From Mortierella hygrophila (Eukaryota; Mortierellomycota; Mortierellomycetes; Mortierellales; Mortierellaceae), in NCBI GenBank assembly GCA_015680625.1, contig JAAAXW010000011.1:92084-156083 (forward strand): a stretch of 64,000 nucleotides of DNA, in the 5' to 3' direction. The position numbers were made by a program, and so were the translations under genes. The notes under the pieces were generated by a model. The model saw nothing but the letters and a program-made list of their open reading frames with translations, made no database searches and was not told where the DNA came from. Each line of letters starts with the position of its first letter. The stretch's first letter is position 1. Of the stretch, positions 23,453 to 33,944 are shown in pieces.

Positions 23453-24105
23453 GGGTTAAGGCTTGACGTGTGAATTAAAAGGTATCCTCCGAAATGTGGG
23501 GGCAAAGGTTTGCAGAAATGTACAAGAAAGGTGAAGAAAAGAAGGATAAAGGCTAAAAAATGTTAAAAACGAGAAAAGGTTGTACAGGAAGAGGAGGAGA
23601 CCGCTCCAGAGGAGTAACCAGGCGAAAGAGCTTCGGTCAGCAAAGGTTAACCTGGAGATGAGGCTGGGGTTTGTTGCAATGCCATGGGGAGTTACATGTT
23701 TGACCCCCTTGCTAGGGTGGAGTCAAGGGGCGAAATGAAGTGCGAGGATACAGATGTTAGATCAAGGGGCCAGACCCATTTCGCAGTCCATGTAGGAAGA
23801 AGGGGAGAAGAAGGGGACAGAGGGAGAGGAGGGACAGAAGGAGAAAAATGCCTAGACGAGACAGGAGAATGAAGGATAGCGAAAGGAGACAGGCGAGTTT
23901 CCTTTGAGCCCGCCCTCTTTCAGCGCTCCTCTTTTTTTTATTTTCCTATGCCAGTGTGAAGGTTGTTGGCTCCTGCTTCGTTCATGGCGTCTTCGGCCCT
24001 AAACCATTGTTCTTCAACCACCCCTTTAACAGCATTATGCATCCTCTTGCCGTCGGGACAATGTAATGAACGGATACAGTATAATCTACCTTCTGTTTTA
24101 TTATT
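23453..24105. promoter_or_regulatory. Promoter-side gap upstream of the glycosyltransferase gene
   Basis: 653 bp between the glycosyltransferase start and the TRAPPC13 stop, both on minus. It is G/A-rich on plus (23790-23880, AGGGAGAGGAGG-like), so pyrimidine-rich on the transcribed strand, as upstream of VNX1. No gene or clear TATA box was seen. Confidence 0.4.
24097..24102 (-). terminator. Poly(A) signal-like hexamer of TRAPPC13
   Basis: AATAAA on the minus strand just 3 nt past the stop codon of TRAPPC13. Such a short 3' UTR is unusual, so another downstream signal may be used. Confidence 0.35.
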
Positions 24106-25962
24106 TTACGTGTGCTCGACAAATACATGAGTCAAGTGGTCGAGTTCAACAGAGTAACCCGAGATAATATCGACAAGCCGGATGCCGCCAATCTTTTGCA
24201 CGCCACTAGTCAATGGGAACCAGTCCAACCGCACCCGAACCTCGCCGCCCGCAGGAACAGCACCCAGTTGCCGACTGTTTGGCCCACTCAACAGGATGGC
24301 GCCCATTTTTTGCTTCACTCCTGTCAACATCAGCTTCATTGCGTTCTGATCCTGAGGCATGCCAGATGGGTTCTGTTGCTGTTGTTGGGGAGGTGGTTGG
24401 TTGGTTGCGCCTGCTGGAGTTTCGACTGGACGGGTAGCAGGAACGTAGCCACCTCGTGCAATCGCCGCTGGAGGTCGAGCGAGCGAGCCTGCAATTCCTG
24501 CAGGAAATGGCGACTGAGGGAACTGGGAGGCACTCCCTTGCCGCACTGGAGGTCCAGGGTGGTGACCTTGTTGTTGCTGTTGTTGCTGTTGCTGCTGTTG
24601 CTGTTGTTGAGGTGACCCGGATCCGCCCAGCGACTGGTTCTTGACCACAATCTCGATCGAGAAAATCTCCTCTAACCGGATCGTCTCCGGGATCTTGACT
24701 ACTTGAACTGCAATCTCATCCAGTGGCGCCGGTTTCCGTGTCAACTGACTTGTCTGTAGACGTCCGGTCTCTCCGAACTGTGATCTCCAGAGGATATCCA
24801 TCTTGCCAAGCACATTAGTCGTTTTGGCAAAAAGTTCCTTGCCAGGCTTGGGTGTAAGGACGTAGAGGTACTGCCGGACGTCATTGGGCGCAAAGTAATC
24901 GTGTTGACCAAAGATACTCACAGCCCCAGCCTCTGTAGATCCCTCTGCAGCCTTATTGTCGTCTTGATTGGCGGATTCCTGCTCGTTGATCACTACATTA
25001 AGGTCCTGAACTGTGAACGCGTCCGCCACTTCGAAACGCATCCGCTCCATCCACATTGTTACTCCCGACACGTTCTGGACCATGGCTTCCAGTAAAACAC
25101 GTCCTCCATTCGAGACATGCAGAGTTGTCGTTCCTGACTGTTGGCTATTGGGGTCCTGAGGTGGGGCTGTCGAGCTAGGCGCCGAGTGGTTGACCTTGGT
25201 CTTGACTGAGAGCGGGTTCAGGACTTGAAACTTGTAAAACTTGCGGAACGACTTTTGTTGTCCATCCAAGGTGGTGTACTGGATTGAGCAGACGAGGATA
25301 TGGATCCCCAGCTCCTTGATCTCATGCGATACGATCATCTCGTTTGTCTTTCCCGACTCCAACAGCTGAATATGGCCTCCCGAAGCTGGTGGCGATTGAG
25401 GTAAAGATGGCGAATCCGTCGGTGACCGGCGTCGGTTGGCAAGGGTATCTGAGAGAGCGAAGCGCAATGTTGACGTTTGGAGTTCAGCCTTGAGGATCAC
25501 ATCGCGAACTGGGTGGGCCGACTCGTTGTTGGCGCAGATATACGAAGTAAAAGTCTCGCCGAGGTATATGTTTCCAAAGGAGGCAGGCATGGTCAGCAGC
25601 TCCGACATGCCGAAGTCGCCAATGTCCAGAGTGCCGGTACTCGCTCCTGCTCCTGTCCTTGCGTCCAAGTGCTTGGCCTCGGGAGATGTGGTTGGGTGAA
25701 CAGCTCTGCCAGAAGACGGAGGGTGAACCCGTTCCAGTTGACTGAGAGAGAGGTCTGAGAGGGCGTCTGTGAGGATTGAGGTCATGTTGGGCCTCTCGCT
25801 CTGTGGGGATGAGGGTTTCTCGGCGGCCGAGGGCGATGGTGTAGTGTAGGGTGAGCCAAAGTAGAGACTGTGTCCTGTGACGAGCGAGGGACGCGAGAGA
25901 CGCATGACCTTGAGAGAGATGAGATGGCTCTCGCGCTGTTGGTCCTGACTGTTTGAGGCCAT
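24106..25962 (-). CDS. TRAPPC13: TRAPPC13 (TRAPP complex subunit), single exon
   Basis: Subunit of the TRAPP tethering complexes, which activate Rab1/Ypt1-type GTPases in Golgi and autophagy traffic; related to yeast Trs65. One uninterrupted frame of 618 residues from ATG 25962. Family blocks run in the expected order: LISLKVMRLSRPSL, LTMPASFGNIYLGETFTSYI, LQTSTLRFALS, LGIHILVCSIQYTTLDG, FRKFYKFQVLNPL, ANDVRQYLYVLTPKPG-type, GRLQTSQL and GGIRLVDIISGY near the end. It is longer than the human protein (about 417) because of three inserts: a Ser/Pro-rich one after residue 30, another near 180, and a Gln/Pro-rich one at about 450-535. It is the only long gene here without introns. Confidence 0.92.
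   Translation of the reverse strand: MASNSQDQQRESHLISLKVMRLSRPSLVTGHSLYFGSPYTTPSPSAAEKPSSPQSERPNMTSILTDALSDLSLSQLERVHPPSSGRAVHPTTSPEAKHLDARTGAGASTGTLDIGDFGMSELLTMPASFGNIYLGETFTSYICANNESAHPVRDVILKAELQTSTLRFALSDTLANRRRSPTDSPSLPQSPPASGGHIQLLESGKTNEMIVSHEIKELGIHILVCSIQYTTLDGQQKSFRKFYKFQVLNPLSVKTKVNHSAPSSTAPPQDPNSQQSGTTTLHVSNGGRVLLEAMVQNVSGVTMWMERMRFEVADAFTVQDLNVVINEQESANQDDNKAAEGSTEAGAVSIFGQHDYFAPNDVRQYLYVLTPKPGKELFAKTTNVLGKMDILWRSQFGETGRLQTSQLTRKPAPLDEIAVQVVKIPETIRLEEIFSIEIVVKNQSLGGSGSPQQQQQQQQQQQQQQGHHPGPPVRQGSASQFPQSPFPAGIAGSLARPPAAIARGGYVPATRPVETPAGATNQPPPQQQQQNPSGMPQDQNAMKLMLTGVKQKMGAILLSGPNSRQLGAVPAGGEVRVRLDWFPLTSGVQKIGGIRLVDIISGYSVELDHLTHVFVEHT
24568..24610 (-). repeat. CAG/CAA polyglutamine tract in TRAPPC13
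   Basis: About 14 Gln codons in a row, mixed CAA and CAG, within a Gln/Pro-rich insert. A second short Gln run lies at about 24373-24395. Mixed codons make a stable tract rather than an expanding pure repeat. Confidence 0.85.
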
Positions 25963-26241
25963 GGTGGGAGCTATGAGCTGGGTGTAGAAGGGAGTTGATG
26001 GATGGTTCTACTTGTGGTTGCCTCAACGAAATGAAGAAGAAGAGATGTTCCTGGAGGGAGATGTCCTTGTGTCGATTTGGTTCCTGAGCTGAACGCGAAG
26101 GATGGAGGGGAGAGAACAAACTCCTCTTAGAAAGACAACTGTCGCTTTCCAACCAGAGGTCTTCTTCGAATCGCAAAGGCATCTACACATCACGTGAATT
26201 TGTCGTTTGACTTTGTCATTTATTCACGAAGGTATTCTACT

Positions 26242-28333
26242 TCAAAGGGCGGGTTGCAGACCTCTGCGTTTGCGAAGGTTGCTTGCCAAGCGATCCATAA
26301 AGTCAAAAGTGTTCAAGTAGTGCTCACGCTTGAGGTCCTTGCCGTGGATAATCAACGCCAAGTCCTTGGTCATGTCGCCAGCTTCAATCGTATCAATACA
26401 GACACGTTCGAGCTGCTGAGCAAAGTCGTTCAATGCCGCGTTGCCATCGAGCTTGGCGCGGAACTCAAGCCCACGCGTCCAGGCAAAGATGGATGCAATA
26501 GGGTTGGTCGAAGTCTCGCGGCCCCGCTGGTGTTCGCGGTAGTGTCGAGTCACGGTCCCATGAGCAGCCTCTGCCTCGCAGCACTGACCATCGGGTGTCA
26601 AAAGAACGGATGTCATGAGTCCGAGAGAGCCATAGCCTTGGGCAACGATATCCGACTGAACATCACCGTCATAGTTCTTGCAGGCCCAAACAAATCCTCC
26701 CGATGACTTGAGCATCTGTGCGACCATGTCGTCGATGAGACGGTGCTCATACCAGATCTTCTTGGCTTCGAACTGTGCCTTGTAGTCGCGCTCATAGATC
26801 TCCTGGAAGATATCCTTAAAGCGGCCGTCGTATTTTTTCAAGATGGTGTTCTTGGTCGACATGTACAGAGGATATGACTTATCCAGTGCAACCTTGAAGC
26901 AAGAGTGAGCGAAACCCGTAATCGACTATGATTTCCAATGTATCAAGTAGCGCGGTCAGTTTTTTGTGTCCCTTACACCTTGCTTTCCGTCCTTAACAAA
27001 GTGCTATTGTCTACGATAGACATACCTCATCGTGGTTGTACATAGCAAGGGCAACACCGGGCCCCTCAAAGTCATAGACAACGAAGTTCTTCTTCTCAGA
27101 TCCATCCTTTGGCGTAAAGACAAGCTCCAAACGACCAGGTCCGTTCACAACGATATCGGTAGCCTTGTACTGGTCACCAAAGGCATGGCGTCCCAAGACG
27201 ATAGGCTGAGTCCATCCTGGGACCAGTTTGGGAATGTTTTTACAGAGAATAGGTTCACGGAACACAGTACCTCCCAGGATGTTGCGGATCGTGCCCTAGA
27301 AATTAACAACGAGGGTTGATAAGAATCTGCCTTCGGTCGCATCAGCGAACAAGAGCATGAAAAAGAGCAAAGAGGAAAGAAGGCTTACGTTGGGAGATTT
27401 CCACATCTGCTTGAGGTTGAACTCGATGACACGAGCCTCGTCGGGAGTAATGGTGGCGCACTTGATGCCAACCTTGTACTTCTTGATCGCCTCGGCAGCA
27501 TCGATTGTGACTGGAGAACAATCGAGTCCAGGGCAGAAGAGAGTTAGATAATGGTTGATCCGGTGGCGAACAGTCTGACGAGGATACTGATAATCGAGTC
27601 TTTGTTCATTGCTCACCTTGGTCGTCGGTTTGGTCGCGGTGTTGGATGCCGAGATCGAAGAACTTGATATCCAGGTCGACGTATGGGAGAATCAACTACG
27701 AAACGAGAGAACAAAAAAGATGCGAGAATACAAAGTGTCAAAAAAAAAGTTACCGAGCAAACCTTCGGCCGATTTACGAGCCGTACTGCCGCCCAACGCG
27801 ATTAACGCATGGGAATGAAAAAAGCAAACAGTAAAAATAAAATTGAACAATGTTCACTTCATCCTCGTGTTCACTTGCAATCTCCCTTCAGAAAAAGACG
27901 GAAGCGTGGAGGGAAAGACGACAATATTCACACGGTATTACCCCCACTCTCACATTCAAACTCTTGTCCTTGCTTCTGCCACTTCAATGATGTTTCCTTG
28001 TTACCTTGTCTCGAATAATGTCCCAAATGATACGGGTCATTTCGTCGCCCTGTTTTACGAGGAAAAAGGAAGAGGACGAGAATTAGGAATGAGAAAGTAG
28101 AAATAAACCAAAAAGAAATGCATTCGCTTTCGTTGACTCTCATGGTAGTGCATGTCCTTTTCCAACTCACCTGCATCTCGACGACAGTACCGCCTGGAGC
28201 AAAAACGAAAAGAGGGCAAGTAAAGCACAGAGTGCAGCGGGTTAGTGGCGAGAGATCGAATAAAAGCTTGATGCCACTTGTTAATGCAAGAGTCAGAGTG
28301 CCTCGAACCTTTGATTTTGTTGCCAAGGTGCAT
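26242..28333 (-). CDS. IDP: NADP-dependent isocitrate dehydrogenase, cytosolic type
   Basis: Oxidative decarboxylation of isocitrate to 2-oxoglutarate with NADPH formation. Seven exons (28333-28309, 28193-28171, 28049-28005, 27695-27617, 27510-27389, 27295-27026, 26925-26242) total 1,248 nt, 415 residues, the normal size of the eukaryotic homodimeric enzyme. Signature blocks: GDEMTRIIW, KCATITPDEARV, KSPNGTIRNILGGTVFREP (substrate loop), YDFEGPGVALAMYN, KNYDGDVQSDIVAQGYGSLGLMTS (metal/isocitrate Asp cluster) and EAAHGTVTRHYREHQRG (NADP-binding end). The N-terminus is MHLGNKIKGG, with no mitochondrial presequence, and the C-terminus GLQPAL is not an SKL-type peroxisomal signal, so the cytosol is inferred. 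Exon 2 is only 23 nt. Confidence 0.95.
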
Positions 28334-28773
28334 GATTGAAAGGATGGATGAGGAAAGATAGGTGGTGAATGGAGGCGTGATAAGAAACGATAAAGAGTGA
28401 GAGAAAAAGAAAGAAAGAAGAGAACAATATCTCCAAGGCGCATTTATTTATCCATGGACAAGAGGCGAATTCTAGACATCACACACTCCATCTCACGCAT
28501 ACACCGGAAATGATCGAGAGAACCTTTTTTTTGCCGGCCAATTCAGCCAATGGGCAAATTGTGGGGAAATCCCAAGAGAGGACACAAGGTTCAGGGCGGC
28601 AACATTTCGATCCGTTCCTGGCTGGCTGAGCACTTCCCCGAGACGGGATCCGATCAGATATTCCAAACAATGGGCCGTGGGGGGTGCCAGGAGCTCAGGA
28701 CTGATCTCTCGATCACCCAACCCCATATTAATAATCATTGTCACTTCCACACAAGGAAGGGACTCCAGCATGT
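28334..28773. promoter_or_regulatory. Gap upstream of NADP-IDH and downstream of ATG9
   Basis: 440 bp between two minus-strand genes. It must carry the ATG9 3' end and the IDP promoter. No TATA box or recognisable gene was found. Confidence 0.4.
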
Positions 28774-31700
28774 TTATTTGGTGACATTGTTCAATTCGTA
28801 GATCTGGTTCAACAAGCCAAACACTCCCTTCTTCTGGGACTCGCGTTCGTCCTCAAAAGAGTCTGCCATATCATCCTGTCCTTGCTCCCGCCCCCGTTCC
28901 CGACGAGACCCAGATCCAGCGCGGCCCGAAGATCCTCCAATCTCAGACACAAACGAGTCGCCTAGATCGCTTGGGAACGCCAACCCAGATGTCGGTTGTA
29001 CCCTGGTCCGATGGCGCTCATCTTCTGCTGAGCTACGGCCGTCATATCCTCCTGATTCTGATCCACTGTCACCCTCAAACCTATTTGGGTATCGATCCTG
29101 TCCTCGCGTTGCTCCTCGATTCGATGACAAGAAAAACTTAACACCTGGACCTTGACCACGATTCCTCACATTGTCGTCTCCGGCACCATCCTGGTCATCA
29201 TCCTCATTTTCTTCAGAATGGCGATTATATATGCCACGACCCAGTCGACTCTTCGCCTGTGAGGATTTCTTATCACCGTGGTTATAGTAAGAACCACCAG
29301 TCCCCCTTGGTCGCATGAACGCAGAGCTCTGCCCCCATTGTCCGGGCTGTTGGTAAGGATCGTCTCCGGGATAGAATCGATGGTGGTTGCGATGGTTCTG
29401 TGCTGACTCGGCTTTCAGCAGTTTTGAAAGGTATACCGATCCTTCAGGGTCATTTGGCTCCCAGTCAGGATTGTTGTGCTACGTGGGAGATAGATGAGGT
29501 TGAGGGATATGTTAATTAAAGCTACATTTTGTAAAGCGAGACTAGGGATCTTCGAGCTAGGCAGTGTGACATGACTGTTACCTTGAAGTTCAAGAACGAC
29601 TTCTCCATTTTGTTTTCGTTGGCGACAACATGCTCGTTCATAGTGCCTGCCGCGTTGTTTCCATACTAACAAGTTCCATGAAAAAAGTATATATGTTAAC
29701 GTTGGGAACTCCTGTCTCTTGTTTGCGCAACTCTCTTGGAAACACGATGACAACTTGGTGTTCGTGCGCTTGATTACCTTAACGTTCCCTTGCCGCTTAA
29801 AGTCAAAGACAGCGAAACTGCAGACATATCCTATCCCATCGACATGGACTGTGAACTCCCGGAAAAAGTCAACAATCTTCTCACTGCAATTTGCCAAGCT
29901 CAAGCACAGCATCAAGGGCGTCAAGACCAAGCTCATAAACTCCATGAGGAACAACATCGCGTTGTACTCGAAAAGCAGCGCAAATCGTTTCCGGACCTAA
30001 GACCAACGGATAAGTAAAATTAGGTGAGACCTATGATATAGAAGTAAATGGAAGGCCAGTGCATGAACAAAAGAATGTACCTCGTCGGTGTGTAGCTTGT
30101 CTTCCCACTCGCTGGGCATGTAGTGGGTATGCTCAACAACTCCTTGGATCAAAAGTTCCGGGTCAAAGCTCTCTGTCTGATCAGGGATCATGCCTCGACT
30201 CACAGCCATGATGGTTCCAAAGAGTCCCAGGTAGAAGAAAACGGTCCTGTCTGTAGTAATCTCCAATCCCAGGAGCAACTCTTGGTCGAAAATCGTGATC
30301 AAGGCGAGAACAGCCGCAAAAGACCCAGAGACAAAGGCAACAAATCTATCAACAGGACGAGGTAGGCGATCAATATCTACAAGAGCGAACAAATAGTATC
30401 ATATATAAAGAAAAAGAAAGGCATGCAAACCCACCTGCAAAGCAAGATCGTCTTTTCCTTGGGGAATTGATTAATGTACTTCAACGCCAGTGGGTAACTT
30501 GCATTGATCCTAGCCTCAAATAAATGAGGAAGCTCATTGAACTCCTTGAACTTCCATTTCGCCACCGGTGTATACTGTCTAGTGCCGATCGAGCTTGGGT
30601 TCTTGTGATACTCCTAGAAGTGCTCAAAGAGGTGAGTGAGCCACACGATTCAAACGAAGACGAGCATTGAGTTACAGCAATGCACATAAAAAGCAGATAT
30701 GCGTTTTACCTCAAAATACCGGAAGAAAAAGTAAAGCGTGAGGTAAATAGAAATGAACGGCGAAAAGAGCAACGTTGCAAAACCCATGAACTGAAATCGT
30801 CTTCTCAATCTAAAACAATTCACGGACAAAAATGGCACCATTAGCTTCTGATCTTTTGTCCCTGTCGTATAGCTTTGACATCAAGTAATAAGATCCGCCC
30901 AGGACCTACCCCTCGACAAGTTCAGTCCTGCGAGTGTCCTTGAGGAATCGCTTTCGGATTTGTCCGCGTTCGTCAAAAACGTAGCCCAAAATGCAGAAAC
31001 TTAGACTCCACTCCAGAATCCGCGTGAGAATAGTCCGGCTGCGCATCATCGGTACAGGTATCGACAGGTCAATCAAGTCTTTGTTAAACATGGCAATCAT
31101 AAAGTTCTCCTTGCGCATGATTCTGTTGGCGATGTCATGCGCATTGAGTCGTTGTGTGTCTGTTGTTTGGATCGTAGCCGTTGTTGAGGTATTGGGGTTG
31201 TTGTCACGGATCTTCATTATTCTTGCTGCCACCTCATGCCACGAAACGGTCTGAATATCTTCCTAAGAAGGTTAGGCAAACAAGAGGACGTTAGTTTCGT
31301 GCACTTCTTTATAGCAGAGCTGTACCACTTGACTATGTTATAGCGCTTACATCAGGGATCTGTAGCAGATACGTGTAAAAGTTGCGCATGTCCACCATTT
31401 CGGGTACGTCGTAGATGAGTCGAGTCAACTGACCGATCCAAAACGTCGCAAAGAGCAGGAGCACGACGAAGGTGCCTGTTGATAGCCTACAAAAAGGGTG
31501 ACGGTAAATGAAGAAGGGGGAGAAAACTATCAGGGATCGAACTCGTGCTCAGAACCATCGAGTAGCTCTGTTCGCAAGCAGAGCTTATGTCGCTCACAAT
31601 TGGAAAGGGAGAGCGTTCGGGAACTTACTTGTGGACACATTGTGGGATGATGACCTCACTGAGGTGTCTCGAGTGCCTTAACCGAGGGTAGTCCACGCAG

Positions 31701-32953
31701 CCGATCAGATAAGTTGCAAACCCGATAACAAAAGCAAACGTCCTAAAAAATGAAGGTAGATATACCCAAAAGTCAGAGAAGGTTCAAACCGACACCAACT
31801 CAAATACTCAGGACTGAGCACGACACCCTGACACACTTACAGTAGATTCAAGCACCGCTCGAGTAGAATGGTGTACATGCCCTTTCCAACATAGTAGTTG
31901 TAGACCTACAAGGTGAAGGAGAGGGAAAACATGTTAGGCTCCATAATGAGGGCTTATAGTAGCAGTTTGCTCATAGATGCATGTATAGGAAAGATATCCT
32001 GTGTTCATCAAACTTACTCGGGCTAAAAAGTTGTCCAGGTTTTCGACATTCACCCATTTCCACATGGCCAGTTCCGCAGCATTCATTCCCGGTCGCTTGT
32101 ACTGAAGTCTGCGTCGAGCCCTGTCGCCAAAGTTCCAGTACCCTGCCGAGTCGTTCTCGTCTTGGTGCTGCTGGTTCATCTCTATCATGAGAGACGCTGG
32201 TGCTTCATGATCCGTGCCAATGTCAACATTGGGTCGTAGTATTGAAGGGTTATTGTGATGACTCCTGGCGTTGCTGTTGCTTGGCCTGTTGAGTGCAAAT
32301 GGGCTGGAGGTCAAAGGGTGGTTGCCTTGGAAGTATGTGTTATTGCCGCGCCTCCCTCCGTCCGAGGAGTGCGTACTGCTTGATGCTTCTCCTACTCCAG
32401 CATAAAGAAGATTTCGCCGAGAGGATGCGTCGGGATCGACTTCCTCGTCCTCGTCGTCGTCTTCCTCTTGACTGTGGTAGTGATGATAGTGCTGGCGGTG
32501 CTGATGGTGGCGGTCGTGGTCGTGCTCCTCTTGGTCGAGATTGTCTTGAAAGTTCGACAGTCTAGGTTGGTGACTGTATTGGTCCAGGTCCTCTTGGTCA
32601 TAGCCTTCTTGCTCTTGAAGGTGGTTGTCGGTAGGTGCTTGCTGAAAGACACTTGACCCATACTGACTTTGAAAGGTTTGGAGAACGGGGGTGAATAGGG
32701 GCATCAAAGGGGGCGGATTATGGGTCGTCGTCGTCGTTGTTGTGGAGCTGGTTGAGAGAGGGTTGTTGTTGCTGTTGCTGCTATCATTATTCTTGGAGAA
32801 GGACGACTGGCGCAGAAAAGAGGAGGAGACAGCTGCAGCACTGGCGGAGGCCGAGTCCTGAGGACGGTAAGGGTTGAATGAGTCGTTGTTGTCGGCAATG
32901 TTGTCGTGTGTGTCTCCTGTGGAGGTGTTGTTGTACGGCGAGTGTCTATGCAT
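28774..32953 (-). CDS. ATG9: Autophagy protein Atg9 (lipid scramblase), about 11 exons
   Basis: Multi-spanning scramblase of Atg9 vesicles that seeds the phagophore membrane. ATG 32953 (MHRHSPYNN) is chosen; the frame extends 12 nt further only to a TTG. Residues 1-270 are disordered, rich in Ser, Asn, His, Gln and acids. The conserved core begins at MWKWVNVENLDNFLARV and YYVGKGMYTILLERCLNLL. It continues with FWIGQLTRLIYDVPEM, the MRKENFMIAMFNKDLIDL helix and LEWSLSFCILGYVFDERG. Next come FKEFNELPHLFEARI, SGSFAAVLALITIFDQELLL, HTHYMPSEWEDKLHT and FDFKRQGNVKYG, all classic Atg9 signatures. A Gly/Arg/Ser/Asp-rich tail ends in GVFGLLNQIYELNNVTK. The product is about 1,060 residues. Poly(A)-like AATAAA overlaps the stop codon. 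Confidence 0.95.
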
Positions 32954-33944
32954 GGCGGGAGTCAAGTAGGTGGGAATGAAAGGAAGGAGGGAGGGTAAAA
33001 GTGAAGAAGAAGGAAAAAAAAAAGGAAGGCGAGAAAGAGGTCAAGTTGACGTGGCTCTCCTTGGCGAAAGAAAAGGCAAGTGACTGCCGTCCAATGGTGG
33101 TGATGCTTTTGTTAAAAAATGGTGGCAAAGACACTTTTGACTGGTTGGCCACTCACGCACCGCTGCTATTCTTCTTGAGTGCGCGCTGAAGAATAGAAAA
33201 AAAAAACAGTGCATTCCACTTCCAAACAATAGGCAGAGAACATGGTCGACGCGATTTTTATCCGGGGTGTGGTATTCCTTGAAAGAGTGGCATCCAAGGA
33301 GCAATCCCTTGTTTTTTCTGTCGTGTGTTGGTGTGGTGTGGTGTGTTGTATGCCCCTTCCTTGTGTGAGCGGTAATTGTATCAAACCCATACACACACAC
33401 ACACAAAGACTCAAAATGAAAAAAAAAACTCAATTTCCAGTATAATTTTTTCAATCAAATAGCGGTTCTCACTTTTTCGTTTCTTTCTCCGGTCAACAAC
33501 AGGACATCGACAACAACAACAACAATATCCTTCCCCTGCCTCACCTCACCTCACCAAGAGACAACAACAACACCAACGACGACAACTATCGCTCGAACAG
33601 GAGGAACATAGCGCGTTCCAACTCCTCGTCGTTTTTTTCTTCCTCGTACAGAACTCCACGATTCTGATGCACCGAGCGACAAGAAAAAAAAAATAACAAT
33701 CAACAATCAACCAGACGTGAACACACCAACAACACAACAACCCAAGCTGTGTTGACATTCCTCTGCTCGCGTGCGGGAGACAAGCGTGTATTTCGGTGCA
33801 GTCGACCGAGCAAGCCTGTGCCCTGTTGATCGGGACGACCGAAACGCATACACATACTCAAAACACACGACATTCAATAACAACCCACAAATTAACAACA
33901 ACAACAACAACAAAGGAATCGGATCCTACTGGACGTGATTCACA
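32954..33944. promoter_or_regulatory. Divergent promoter region between ATG9 and SET9
   Basis: 991 bp between start codons. It contains a (CA)n tract at 33391-33405 and repeated CAA runs (about 33500-33520 and 33895-33913). The SET9 side has a C/T/A-rich leader. No credible ORF or TATA box was seen. Confidence 0.5.

Noticed and set aside
32951..32965. ATG9 start at 32965
   Set aside because: That codon is TTG; the first ATG in frame is at 32953.
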